Below, one piece after another: positions 11,026 to 21,837 of a stretch of 64,000 bases of DNA (positions are counted from its first letter, which is position 1; every line of letters starts with the position of its first letter). This DNA comes from Chaetoderma sp. LZ-2023a (taxonomy: Eukaryota; Mollusca; Caudofoveata; Chaetodermatida; Chaetodermatidae). Position numbers and translations under genes: made by a program. A model generated the notes under the pieces. It made no database searches and had not been told where the DNA came from. It saw only the letters and a list, made by a program, of their open reading frames with translations. The stretch lies in assembly GCA_034401795.1 (NCBI GenBank), contig CM067372.1, positions 34,474,351 through 34,538,350 on the forward strand, read 5' to 3'.

Positions 11026-12180
11026 CTATTTACTGGGTCTGATTATCCCTGCAGCCAACTGAGTGTTTACATATTCTTGAACCTGTTCCATTTGATTGGG
11101 TGGAATTCTACGATGTGGCAGTTTTATTGGTCGATCATCCGTTAACCTAATGGCATGCTTTATCACATTACAATAACCTAAATCATGGTCACCTTTACTA
11201 AATATATGTTGATATTTAGCTATTAAGTTGGATAGTTTTTCTCGCTGAAGTATGGATAATTCCTTACCTATACTTAATTGTTCCATTATCTCTTCTATTC
11301 TAGTTACACTCACCTCAGGATGCTCACCTTTCACTTCTTTAAAGTTGGTATTGTTTTCTTGTATTACAATATCCTTCTTTAAAAGACCAATTTTCTGACC
11401 TTTCTTCAAATATATGTCAGTGTCACTAAAATTTGCAACCCGTATTGGTAATTGACCATTGTCTACCTTGACGACTGCTGGAGCTACCATCACCCCAGTA
11501 GATAAATTATTGTTAATAATTGGTTCTACTAAAGCATGATATCCTGTAATTCCCTTATATTTTCGGGCAGTCCCCGAAATTATCCGAGAAGTTCCAGCTG
11601 GTACACACATTAGCTGATCGACTCCTACTCTTATAAAACTTGTTGTTGCGTTCTTAGTATTTTGAGCCATACCTGGTAATTCTCCAAATAGAGACAACAC
11701 CTCAAGCAACGGGTTTCCCTCTGTCCGATCTAATACTGACCTTACCATATCTTCATCTTCTTGGAGGGACTTGTGCAAAAATCTTAATATGTTACAACCT
11801 ATTACTCCTGGTAATCTCCTTTTCCTTTGAACTATGGGAAGATTAATAGGATCTTTAACTACTAAAAATCCCATTTCTTTTAAATGTAACCCTGCTAATT
11901 CAATATTTGATTTACAATATCCTACAAAAGGCAATTCCATACCATTAGCAACGGAAATGGTAATAAGGTTATTCATATCAATTAATTCTACACCCTTACC
12001 TTCCATATATTGTCTATAAAAGGATTCCGTTACGGTGGAAACTTCTGCCCCACTGTCTAACAAACATGGTAAGGGGATCGAACCTTCAAGCATTATGGTT
12101 TGTTCCGGACATTGTCCAATGGCCTTGTTCATTAAAGACGTATAATTAAGGGTTGTCTCTTTACTACTCACACCCACCAT
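11026..12180 (-). CDS. Ty3/gypsy protease and RT N-terminus
   Basis: The aspartic protease that matures Gag-Pol: the active-site loop LLDSGAEVSTV has D42 as catalytic Asp, with the dimer partner supplied in trans. After the protease there is a ~200-residue segment, then the RT entry region (IKLPHRRIPPNQMEQVQEYV), where the ORF meets a TAG. It starts 9 nt after the gag stop, in a different frame, with an ATG. So Pol could be made by frameshifting or by reinitiation; the sequence alone does not decide between them. Confidence 0.92.
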   Translation of the reverse strand: MVGVSSKETTLNYTSLMNKAIGQCPEQTIMLEGSIPLPCLLDSGAEVSTVTESFYRQYMEGKGVELIDMNNLITISVANGMELPFVGYCKSNIELAGLHLKEMGFLVVKDPINLPIVQRKRRLPGVIGCNILRFLHKSLQEDEDMVRSVLDRTEGNPLLEVLSLFGELPGMAQNTKNATTSFIRVGVDQLMCVPAGTSRIISGTARKYKGITGYHALVEPIINNNLSTGVMVAPAVVKVDNGQLPIRVANFSDTDIYLKKGQKIGLLKKDIVIQENNTNFKEVKGEHPEVSVTRIEEIMEQLSIGKELSILQREKLSNLIAKYQHIFSKGDHDLGYCNVIKHAIRLTDDRPIKLPHRRIPPNQMEQVQEYVNTQLAAGIIRPSK

Positions 12181-12188
12181 ACGGCTCC

Positions 12189-13310
12189 CTATTGTGGGTG
12201 ATCTTGGTTTAAAGTTACTGGAGAATTCTCAATAGCGACTGACTCAGCCCCCATATCCTTATGACTCAATTGATCCAGATTTTGACGGAAATTTCCATTG
12301 AAACGACCTCGGAAACCATGATTATTATTATTACGAAAACCATTGTTAAACCGTCCTCTGAAACCATGATAATCAGCTCTTCCTCTAACTGGACATGAAT
12401 TCATATAATGACCTGGATCACCACATACAAAACAGCTTCCCGTCCTCTTATATTCTCCGGATTGCGGTAAGTCAAATCTTGGTGAATTTTCCTGTGATAC
12501 TTTTACAGCATCTACCGGTTTCTTAAGGCACTCGAGAATTTCTTTCAACTGCAGAGAAGTAGCTTGATTTGATTCTTCTTGTCTTTTAAATTGAACTTCC
12601 ATTGACTTAACTCGTTTCTGTAACTCCAGGAATTTCTCATCTGTGGACACAGCAGCTTCCCTAACATGGGTCTCCCTACTGCCATCAAATCTCTGGTCTA
12701 ATCTCTGACCTCTCTTCTCCCATTCAACAGCCCAATCTCTAACTTCAAAAAAATCCTCCTTGCCAAATTCTGTAATTCGCCGATGTAGTTCTCTGCGCAA
12801 AGCTGCGTCCACCACTCCTTCTGATAATTGAGACTTTAATATCCCATCTCTATCTTTATGTTGCTTAGGATCTAGCTGTTCTATCTCCTTTACAAGCCTC
12901 AATAAATCATGTGAGAAATCCATAATGCTCTCTCTTGAACCCTGTTTCCGTCTATAAAAAGTTTGTCGCCTTTGATGTATAGTACCGCTATCATCAAATA
13001 CATGCCTTAGAACTTTGAATATTTCCTCTGGTGACTTTAGCGATTCTCTCCCCTCTATCTCAGTGCGTGCCGTCTCACTCAAATGTTCCCTCACGAAGTG
13101 ACACCCTTGTTTGACACTAAGAGCATGAGCTGCTAGATATGACTGAATATCTATTATCCACTCTTCCAAGGACATTTGTCTATGGTCACCACTGAATCTC
13201 CCCAATTTTCTCTCATGAGCCAGGTAAACTACTCTTGGCTCTGGAGATTTCTCCTCCAACTTTAGTCTTAATCTCTCTATCTCCTCTTTAAGCTGATCTA
13301 CCTCTGCCAT
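12189..13310 (-). CDS. Ty3/gypsy Gag
   Basis: Structural protein that forms the intracellular particle and packages RNA; 373 aa, intact. The N-terminus is a short leucine-rich coiled-coil-like helix (residues 4-20). A capsid-type helical region follows (about 30-205: SLEEWIIDIQSYLA, LRHVFDD). A second charged helix lies at about 222-265. A single CCHC zinc knuckle (C293, C296, H301, C306 in CFVCGDPGHYMNSC) and an R/G/N-rich tail suited to nucleic-acid binding (312-345) complete it. The ATG at 13308-13310 is the first codon of the predicted N-terminal helix. It is the only conventional element gene here besides the upstream hydrolase-like ORF that lacks a visible lesion. Confidence 0.93.
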   Translation of the reverse strand: MAEVDQLKEEIERLRLKLEEKSPEPRVVYLAHERKLGRFSGDHRQMSLEEWIIDIQSYLAAHALSVKQGCHFVREHLSETARTEIEGRESLKSPEEIFKVLRHVFDDSGTIHQRRQTFYRRKQGSRESIMDFSHDLLRLVKEIEQLDPKQHKDRDGILKSQLSEGVVDAALRRELHRRITEFGKEDFFEVRDWAVEWEKRGQRLDQRFDGSRETHVREAAVSTDEKFLELQKRVKSMEVQFKRQEESNQATSLQLKEILECLKKPVDAVKVSQENSPRFDLPQSGEYKRTGSCFVCGDPGHYMNSCPVRGRADYHGFRGRFNNGFRNNNNHGFRGRFNGNFRQNLDQLSHKDMGAESVAIENSPVTLNQDHPQ

Positions 13311-13444
13311 AATTTTTCTAATTATTTGTTCAAAATATATATTTGACTCTGGCTTATATCGACAGATAAATATTTAGATATTAATTAGAAAAAATTGACA
13401 TCTAAGATATGTATTCTGATTACCATACCAAAGGCAAATAAACA

Positions 13445-14140
13445 CTAAATCCTCTGATGTTCTAAATAAAAAACATGCACTAAGGATTTGAAAAACTTCT
13501 TCTTAGTAACTGATTTTGCATGCAAACCATCATACAACCTGGAAAAATGATAAGACCCTATCTCTTTCCTGAAGTTTCCAAAAATCTTTCTAGAATGAAC
13601 ATGCACTATTTCACGATGCCATTGGACAGATAAAGAGTTATCCAATTGATTTTCAACTATCAAAAACTGATTAATTTCTACCAAAGTAGAGTTTAACTTT
13701 AACTGAAATACTGACACTTCCGCTTCCGAATAGAAGGATTTAGTCAAGGAACCCTGATTCACTCGAAATAATTGATTATCATGAAATGAAAAAGGTGGAA
13801 TAGTGATAAATCCAAATAACAAATACGGTCTAAGCAACTTGACCTCTGTCTTCAGCTCAATCAATTTCTGTTTGAGTTCTAATGTAGTCACACCAGAAAG
13901 GATTGACTCAGTACCACCTTCATGACACGTACGCACCAGTAAATCATTAATTCCCACACAGACTTTGAGACTCACTTTCTCACTCCTACTGGTATACAAG
14001 TTTAAATAGCGAAGGATTTGTGTCTTAAGGATTCCCACGGTTGCTCCACGTTGAATAATATACTCAATTGGGAAATCTGGTTGGGAATAAAAATTGAAAT
14101 TATTCCCTCTAGAGTCCACTCCCAAAATACATCTCAACAT
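13445..14140 (-). CDS. SGNH/GDSL hydrolase-like ORF in the retrotransposon leader
   Basis: 231 aa, uninterrupted, on the same strand as gag and 5' of it, 134 bp before the gag start. All catalytic blocks of the SGNH hydrolase superfamily can be read in order: block I LGVDSRGN with Ser10, block II glycine in RGATVGIL (G32), block III VGIND with Gly63 and Asn65, and block V YDGLHAKS with Asp204 and His207. Spacing and length (about 200-230 aa) fit the family, which includes esterases, lipases and acyl-protein or sugar deacetylases. ATG at 14138-14140 is preceded in frame by a stop, and the protein starts right at the first predicted strand. There is no signal peptide. Esterase-like domains are known in ORF1 of some CR1-type LINEs; in a Ty3/gypsy leader this is unusual. 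Substrate unknown. Confidence 0.75.
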   Translation of the reverse strand: MLRCILGVDSRGNNFNFYSQPDFPIEYIIQRGATVGILKTQILRYLNLYTSRSEKVSLKVCVGINDLLVRTCHEGGTESILSGVTTLELKQKLIELKTEVKLLRPYLLFGFITIPPFSFHDNQLFRVNQGSLTKSFYSEAEVSVFQLKLNSTLVEINQFLIVENQLDNSLSVQWHREIVHVHSRKIFGNFRKEIGSYHFSRLYDGLHAKSVTKKKFFKSLVHVFYLEHQRI

Positions 14141-14192
14141 AGGGAACTAGTGCACTACAAATTCAATGGATTGTGATACCTTATTTACATGC

Positions 14193-14396
14193 TTATGTAT
14201 ATATATACATTGACTTGAAACAATCCATCAACATCAGAAAATGACAGGGACCAACCTTTATCCTAGTATGTAAACGTTTAATTTTCAACCTAAGAGCAAG
14301 CCAATATCTACCTACGTGATTGATACCACCAATCAAATGAGTATGAATTAATCGATAGAACAAACTGGGACAGTTTCGTCTAAAGACAATTGACAT
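14193..14396 (-). CDS. Small leader ORF, unknown
   Basis: 67 aa, basic, with an ATG start, lying 53 bp upstream of the hydrolase-like ORF in the same orientation. No recognised motif and no clear membrane segment. It could be a chance ORF in the leader or an upstream ORF affecting translation of the following one. I cannot assign a role. Confidence 0.25.
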   Translation of the reverse strand: MSIVFRRNCPSLFYRLIHTHLIGGINHVGRYWLALRLKIKRLHTRIKVGPCHFLMLMDCFKSMYIYT

Positions 14397-14821
14397 TCAT
14401 TTAATGGAAGACAGACCAGACATTAAGAATATAAATAACTAACTAGCACTTATCCCTTTCTGGTGCTGACAGTTCCTGTCCTCTACTCCGGGGATGTTCA
14501 ATTCGACAGATCCTGGTGTTACTGTTATCTGTTCTTGCTCAATTCACGCACGATCCTCCAGAATGTTGAAGATCTACCTAAATGGTTTTCAGTGTTCCTT
14601 TCCCACAAATTAACATGCTAATTTAAGTGTCATTGTAACGAAAAATTTGGAGACTACCATTATTGCATATTTCCACATCCCTACTAAGCTGATTGCAACT
14701 TTACGAAATCCTAAACTACTGACCACCTCTAAGATATAATATAATGAAATCTACTATAATACGCTAATTACATTAATCAATACATTAAATCAAATTTATA
14801 CTTAACCCTAAAACTAAATAA

Positions 14822-14841
14822 TCCTACTCACAGCGCCAATT
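14822..14841 (-). promoter_or_regulatory. Probable primer-binding site
   Basis: On the minus strand, directly after a CTTACA LTR end, the sequence is AAT followed by TGGCGCTGTGAGTAGGA. The TGG start and the position next to an LTR terminus are typical of a tRNA primer-binding site. I cannot name the tRNA without a search. Confidence 0.65.
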
Positions 14842-16192
14842 TGTAAGGGAGCTAATCGTATGAATTGTATGTCACAATTTTATGGACGTTGATTGGATAG
14901 TGGCGATCGAAAGTGTAAATTGTCAACTTTCTGACGGGAGTTCTAAAGCCTAATTTTTTAACGATTTCCTAGAAGAATTTATGGGGAATATATTCCTTAA
15001 AAAGTTTCAGTCCACTTACATGGTTCGAAGGGTCAAATTTGATCTACAGGGCTTTAGTAATTATAGGATTTTTCAATATTTGCAATCAGCCTTTAGTAGA
15101 GTAATGAAGAAATATGCAACGAACGAGTGATAAAATTCAAAATCAAATGTTTACTTTCTTTCTTTATAATGTACAATATTTATAATTCTAAATAATACCT
15201 AATCCTAAAATTATCCTATATGTAATGGTCCAAAATTTTGAAGAAGTTGACAAAACCTTTAATTTTTCATTAACTTAAATTCCTTTCATTGATAACTTGA
15301 CATCCAAACTTCCAGTGTCCAAATTTTATTGCATCGATTCACTGACTGATCAATGACACCATCTCTGCTCCGGTACAGTATTGAATTTACATGAGTAAAA
15401 TTTCTCCCCTCACTGACCCCCGGAATATACAGGACAAGAATGTCAGGTCCGACACATCACCGCTTCAGCATTTTATTACCCATCACGCAACAACATACGC
15501 CTCAACCGTCACACACGTCTGCGGCTATCTCGTTATCCAGTGGCTCATCTTCAGTCACAACTGATTGATCGAATTAACGGATTGATGTTGTCTGCTGACA
15601 ATTGTTTGTTCAAGTGCCCCTAAATCGCACTCACACCTTACCGTCTCAACTCTCACCCGAAATCGACACCTGTCAATCAATCCACCTACACATCACTAAC
15701 ATTCCAGCCTTTTGCCAATCTGATTTGCATATCAAAACCCGAGCTTGATGAGGAAGGAAAAAACCTGTTTAACCCCTTCACCCACAGACACTAAAATCGA
15801 ACACATTCCTACGTTATCGACATTACACATCGCGTGAGGATGTTAATTCATGAATTACCTACGCAATTCATTTACAGGGATAATTTTGATTACAACTTAA
15901 TCTTAAAAAACATAGAAACGCTCGTTTAAAAAACACATCAATTATCCTGCCGTAAAAGGGTCATTGACGAGATTGATATTTACACCAAACATAGATATAG
16001 ACAGGACTAGACCACGCGAGACAGATAACTTTGCAAAAATACAAATGACAAATTTGATTAATTACCTCCCTTGTATTTAACTAACAAAATTAACCCAGCC
16101 GTTTTTAACAGTTATCTCCCTTGCACTGTTACCTAACCAGTAACACTCAATGTAATACCAATGAGAAACAATGAACCATTTACTATGTTACA
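14842..16192 (-). repeat. 5' LTR (full length, inferred ends)
   Basis: In element orientation it runs from TGTAACATAG to CCCTTACA, giving matching TGTAA...TTACA ends, and is followed by the primer-binding site. Only its first 394 bp (15799-16192) are repeated at the other end of the element, because that LTR is cut. If the LTR were really just 394 bp it would lack a CA end and a primer-binding site, so the 1351-bp model is preferred. The remainder holds no ORF. Confidence 0.7.
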
Positions 16193-16570
16193 TATAGGTA
16201 GCTGCATTTATGTTAGATGTGATGGCCTGGCACCAGACATCGACATCGTCGTTATTACCAGGGTTCCCCAGCGCGAATTTTCTAAGATTTCAGAATTTAG
16301 TCCAATCCGCCTGGCCATAGCTCCAAATGTGTCTTTTGAATGATTTCTGCTTAGGGATAATAGAATTAAGAGTTACATAAGTTGGTGTGTGGTCGCTGCA
16401 GAAGGGTGCAAGTATACCACTATTCTGGATTAATTTGGGGTTATTTATAATTATTGGGTCTAGTAATGTGTTAGAGACACGGGCGCATCGGTTCCCTTAT
16501 TAGCTGGGAAAAGCCTGACAAATTTATGATGTCATTTAAATAGTGTTTAGATGGGTTAAAACAATTTGAC
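16193..16570 (-). pseudogene. LINE endonuclease fragment (5' part)
   Basis: The minus-strand translation gives the end of an apurinic-type (EEP) endonuclease: GFSQLI, SNTLLDPIIINNPKL and the catalytic-block motif FCSDHTPTYVTL. The start of the linker to RT follows (HIWSYGQADWTKF, DVDVWCQAITSNINAA). At least one frameshift (near SNTLLDP) and one in-frame stop are present. It is the upstream piece of the LINE whose RT end is at 5035-6336. About a hundred residues of linker are missing between the two pieces, so the boundary was a deletion and not just an insertion. Confidence 0.8.
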
Positions 16571-17229
16571 TGAAACCCGTTATTTCCAAGAGACATGGTC
16601 TACATTCGGTCACACAAATTTCAAAATAGTCAGTAGGCATCATATTGCGACCTTGTAAACCAGCAGTGTATTTTAAAATCATTTTGACCAAAAATTATGA
16701 TTTGTCACCTTTTGGGTGGAAATCTTAGACTTTATCAAAATTTACCATCTAGTTTAAAATTGCTACGTCTCTCCTGATGTGTTATCAACTCTTAGAGCTT
16801 CTAATAATCACTTCGTTCATTGACAGTATTACATGTGATGTTCATCTCATATGTGAACCAGAACATGACTTGCATCAATCTATTTCTTTGTGCTTAGCTC
16901 AACATCGGTTTTATGATCGCTAAACAAGGGCTGTGCTCACTACTGAGGATTTCCGATTTTATCAATTTCTACAGCTGTGATACATTATAGATTCTCCACT
17001 TTGTGTATTGTATATGGGAGACTGAAAAAGTATTATTTTGCTTCATCTTGGCATTTAATTCGCCAATTGTTACGCTTTTAGATTTAGTTCCAGATCTCGG
17101 CACATGGCTATATCAAACGGCACTGATCATTCTAGAAAAACCAGTAGGATCTCCTCTGATCAATACCATGTTGACCATGCTAAAGCTAGCGTGTGCCCAA
17201 CCATTACAAAACTGTGTGATGGTTCTTTG
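16571..17229. other. No gene seen
   Basis: A mildly AT-rich stretch between the LINE fragment and the satellite. It contains an AACAATTTGACTGAAACCCG segment resembling one arm of the foldback repeats elsewhere in the window. The open frame at 17003-17299 has no recognisable content and runs into the satellite. Confidence 0.4.
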
Positions 17230-20200
17230 GGTTTTGCATCCTGATCTCAGACGGTTACAATCAGTGTCTACATGCGGAACACACATTCACTACAGCTAGA
17301 TCTTGAAAGGTTACAGGCAGTGTCTACATGCGGCACACATTCACTACAGCTAGATCTTGAAAGGTTACAATCAGTGTCTACATGCGGCACACACATTCAC
17401 TACAGCTAGATCTTGAAAGGTTACGGGCAGTGTCTACATGCGGCACACATTCACTACAGCTAGATCTTGAAAGGTTACAATCAGTGTCTACATGCAACAC
17501 ACACATTCACTACAGCTAGATCTTGAAAGGTTACAATCAGTGTCTACATGCAACACACACATTCACTACAGCTAGATCTTGAAAGGTTACAATCAGTGTC
17601 TACATGCGGCACACACATTCACTACAGCTAGATCTTGAAAGGTTACAATCAGTGTCTACATGCGGCACACACATTCACTACAGCTAGATCTTGAAAGGTT
17701 ACAATCAGTGTCTACATGCGGCACACACATTCACTACAGCTAGATCTTGAAAGGTTACGGGCAGTGTCTACATGCGGCACACACATTCACTACAGCTAGA
17801 TCTTGAAAGGTTACGGGCAGTGTCTACATGCGGCACACACATTCACTACAGCTAGATCTTGAAAGGTTACGGGCAGTGTCTACATGCGGCACACACATTC
17901 ACTACAGCTAGATCTTGAAAGGTTACGGGCAGTGTCTACATGCGGCACACACATTCACTACAGCTAGATCTTGAAAGGTTACGGGCAGTGTCTACATGCG
18001 GCACACACATTCACTACAGCTAGATCTTGAAAGGTTACAATCAGTGTCTACATGCGGCACACACATTCACTACAGCTAGATCTTGAAAGGTTACGGGCAG
18101 TGTCTACATGCAACACACACATTCACTACAGCTAGATCTTGAAAGGTTACAATCAGTGTCTACATGCAACACACACATTCACTACAGCTAGATCTTGAAA
18201 GGTTACAATCAGTGTCTACATGCAACACACACATTCACTACAGCTAGATCTTGAAAGGTTACAATCAGTGTCTACATGCAACACACACATTCACTACAGC
18301 TAGATCTTGAAAGGTTACGGGCAGTGTCTACATGCAACACACACATTCACTACAGCTAGATCTTGAAAGGTTACGGGCAGTGTCTACATGCAACACACAC
18401 ATTCACTACAGCTAGATCTTGAAAGGTTACGGGCAGTGTCTACATGCGGCACACACATTCAATATGGCTAGATCTTGAAAGGTTACAATCAGTGTCTACA
18501 TGCGGCACACACATTCACTACAGCTAGATCTTGAAAGGTTACAATCAGTGTCTACATGCGGCACACACATTCACTACAGCTAGATCTTGAAAGGTTACAA
18601 TCAGTGTCTACATGCAACACACACATTCACTACAGCTAGATCTTGAAAGGTTACAATCAGTGTCTACATGCAACACACACATTCACTACAGCTAGATCTT
18701 GAAAGGTTACAATCAGTGTCTACATGCGGCACACACATTCACTACAGCTAGATCTTGAAAGGTTACAATCAGTGTCTACATGCAACACACACATTCACTA
18801 CAGCTAGATCTTGAAAGGTTACAATCAGTGTCTACATGCAACACACACATTCACTACAGCTAGATCTTGAAAGGTTACAATCAGTGTCTACATGCGGCAC
18901 ACACATTCACTACAGCTAGATCTTGAAAGGTTACAATCAGTGTCTACATGCAACACACACACATTCACTACAGCTAGATCTTGAAAGGTTACAATCAGTG
19001 TCATTCACTACAGCTAGATCTTGAAAGGTTACAATCAGTGTCTACATGCAACACACACACATTCACTACAGCTAGATCTTGAAAGGTTACGGGCAGTGTC
19101 TACATGCAACACACACATTCAATATGGCTAGATCTCAAAAGGTTACAGGCAGTGTCTACATGCTGCACACACATTCAATATGGCTAGATCTCAAAAGGTT
19201 ACAATCAGTGTCTACATACGGCACACACATTCACTACAGCTAGATCTTGAAAGGTTACAATCAGTGTCTACATGCGGCACACACATTCACTACAGCTAGA
19301 TCTCAAAAGGTTACAGGCAGTGTCTACATGCGGCACACACATTCAATATGGCTAGATCTCAAAAGGTTACGGTCAGTGTCTACATACGGCACACACATTC
19401 AATATGGCTATATCTCAAACGGTTACGGTCAGTACAGTACATACATGCGGCACACACATTTAATATGGCTAGATCTCAAAAGATTATGAGCAGTACCTAC
19501 ATGCGGCACACACATTCAATATGGCTAGATCTCAAATGGTTATTGGCAGTACCTACATGCGGCACACACATTCAATATGGCTAGATCTCAAAAGATTATG
19601 GGCAGTACCTACATGCGGCACACACATTTAATATGGCTAGATCTCAAAAGATTATGGGCAGTACCTACATGCGGCACACACATTTAATATGGCTAGATCT
19701 CAAATGGTTATTGGCAGTACCTACATGCGGCACACACATTCAATATGGCTAGATCTCAAAAGATTATGGGCAGTACCTACATGCGGCACACATTTAATAT
19801 GGCTAGATCTCAAATGGTTATTGGCAGTACCTACATGCAGCACACATTCAATATGGCTAGATCTCAAAAGGTTATTGGCAGTACCTACATGCGGCACACA
19901 CATTTAATATGGCTAGATCTCAGCATGTTACGGGCAGTACCAACCATTCAATACGGCTAGATCTCAAAACATTATGGGCAGTGTCTACATGCGACACACT
20001 CATTCAATATGGCTAGATCTCAAAAGGTTATGTTCAGTATCTACATGCGGCACACACATTCAATATGGCTAGATCTCAACAGGTTACGGCCAGTGTCTAC
20101 ATGCGGCACACACATTCAATATGTCTAGATCTCAGCATGTTACGGGCAGTGTCTACATGCGGCACACATTCAATATGGCTAGATCTCAGCATGTTACGGG

Positions 20201-20463
20201 CAGTGTCTACATGCAGCACACACATTCAATATGGCTAGATCTCAGCACGTTATGGGCAGTGTCTACATGCGGCACACACATTCAATATGGCTAGATCTCA
20301 GCATGTTACGGGGCAGTGTCTACACGCGGCACACATTCAATATGGCTAGATCTCAGCATGTTACGGGCAGTGTCTACATGCGGCACACACATTCAATATG
20401 GCTAGATCTCAGCATGTTACGGGCAGTGTCTACATGCGGCACACACATTCAATATGGCTATCA
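17230..20463. repeat. Satellite array, 56-bp unit, two subfamilies
   Basis: About 57 head-to-tail units of GGTTACAATCAGTGTCTACA, then TGCGGCACACACATTCACTA, then CAGCTAGATCTTGAAA. From 17230 to about 19090 nearly all units carry CACTACAGCTAGATCTTGAAA, with either GGCACACA or AACACACA. From about 19100 onward they carry CAATATGGCTAGATCTCAAAA, and later CAGCATGTTACGGGCAGT or GATTATGGGCAGTACC. So the array has two homogenised domains and a short mixed zone. Peptides read from it are artefacts of the repeat. Confidence 0.97.
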
Positions 20464-21639
20464 TCATACCACTCCATTACCGGGTGATAAATGAACAACA
20501 CATTTCATATGAATTTTGATTTGTATTCAACATGTTGATTTATCACATCATTCCATGTCCATACATAAAGCTTCTCGCTCAATATTCAAGTAGTTTGAGC
20601 AGAAGATACAATTTTATTTTATTATCAATGCACTGTTAATGCTTACTTCATTTAACTTCAAAAGTGTTATTAATATTATTATTATTTTAATAAGTATATG
20701 TTCTGCTGTACTTTTCCGTACACAGAGAGAATAATTTCACATAGCAATATTACTGATAATTAAGATTTAAAGCCGATTTATCATGCTAAAAGAAGCAGCG
20801 CTTATAGTACTGTCAATAAGTTTCCATTTTTGGTAACTCGATTATGAGTCCAGGCACTGATTCGTTAACCCGTAACACTCTCAAAAATTTTAATTTTCAA
20901 ATTAAATTAAAAGATGAACTGGTGTTCGTTTTTCAATAAATTTGGTGGAAGGTGTTCGTTTTTCAATAAATTTGGTGGAAGATGTTGCTGTCAACAAAAT
21001 TATTGCTATTGACACAGGAAAAGATAGAATATTGACATCAGAGTGGTAAGCGTTAAAAAAGACTCAGACAACAATTCTCAGCCACTATAAAAACGATTCT
21101 CTCAGTACAAGTTATCAGTTAGCCAGTATGTGTGCACTGCGACACGTGCATTTGACAGGTAAGCACTCTACAGCAGTGTGATATGCAGAGCCATTGCCTG
21201 TGTATTAGCTAGCTGCCAAGTGCTCATACCAACACTTACTGCCTGACACGGAGATCTATGTACTGAGTGAATCCTATAATGTGCAAGGAATGTTAGATGA
21301 GTCTTGTTTAAAGTAACAGTAGTTAGAAAATCGGAAATTGTTACTAGTGGGTGCTAAAAACTGTTTCTTTTAGCATGATAGAGCCGCTTTAATGAACCCA
21401 TGATTTTGGTCCTCCTCTATTCAGAAGTCTTCGTGTCCCACAATTCCATTGGTCACATTACTTCCACTACAGATAATTGACCAATGAAATTGAGAAAATC
21501 AAATAAATCTCTTCCCAGAAGAGAACAATAGCACAAGACTGGTTGCGTATCAATACTAATCACTATTCAAAATGACAAGACTGGTGCCATGTATCAACAT
21601 TAGCCATACTAAATTCAAATACATTTAACCTGTTAACAT
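20464..21639. other. No gene; one 30-bp tandem duplication
   Basis: AT-rich non-coding sequence. At 20921-20980 a 30-bp block (GGTGTTCGTTTTTCAATAAA plus TTTGGTGGAA) is present twice in a row without change. TTAACCCGTAACACTC near 20870 resembles an end of the foldback element family found from 21.6 kb onward. Confidence 0.5.
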
Positions 21640-21835
21640 TCAAGGTTGTCAAAAATGCATTTGGCATGGGCTTGAGAAATGTCCATTTGCAGACCAAGGG
21701 AATGTTATTTTTGAAAATTAACCACTGGAGATTGGCTTGATGACCGAACCAGTCATTCCAGTGGTTAAATTTTCAATAAGACACCTGGACCATTAGCATT
21801 TGAACCATTTGCATTTAAATAGACATGGCTAATTC
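21640..21835. repeat. Foldback MITE copy 1 (degenerate)
   Basis: Contains the family's core in both orientations: GAAATGTCCATTTGCAGACC, TTTTGAAAATTAACCACTGG and the complement CCAGTCATTCCAGTGGTTAA. The arms are eroded and the ends cannot be fixed. Confidence 0.65.
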
Positions 21836-21837
21836 CT

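Larger units (their letters stand above)
6337..16192 (-). mobile_element. Ty3/gypsy LTR retrotransposon with extra SGNH-like ORF
   Basis: A nearly complete Metaviridae-type element transcribed leftwards. Order in element orientation: 5' LTR (14842-16192), primer-binding site, leader with a small ORF and an SGNH-hydrolase-like ORF, gag, protease, RT, RNase H, integrase with a long tail, AT-rich 3' region, polypurine tract, and the first 394 bp of the 3' LTR. The two LTR portions differ at about three positions that I can see, so insertion was recent. Even so, pol has two in-frame stops and two frameshifts. It sits inside an older LINE. No matching target-site duplication is visible, which agrees with loss of the distal 3' LTR and adjoining LINE sequence. 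Confidence 0.93.

Noticed and set aside
17003-17299. 98-aa plus-strand ORF before the 56-bp satellite
   Set aside because: It runs into the satellite, with no recognisable domain and no splice or promoter signal that I can support.
19247-20494. Several ORFs of 60-87 aa on both strands
   Set aside because: They are readings of the 56-bp satellite; peptides repeat with the unit and have no start or stop logic.
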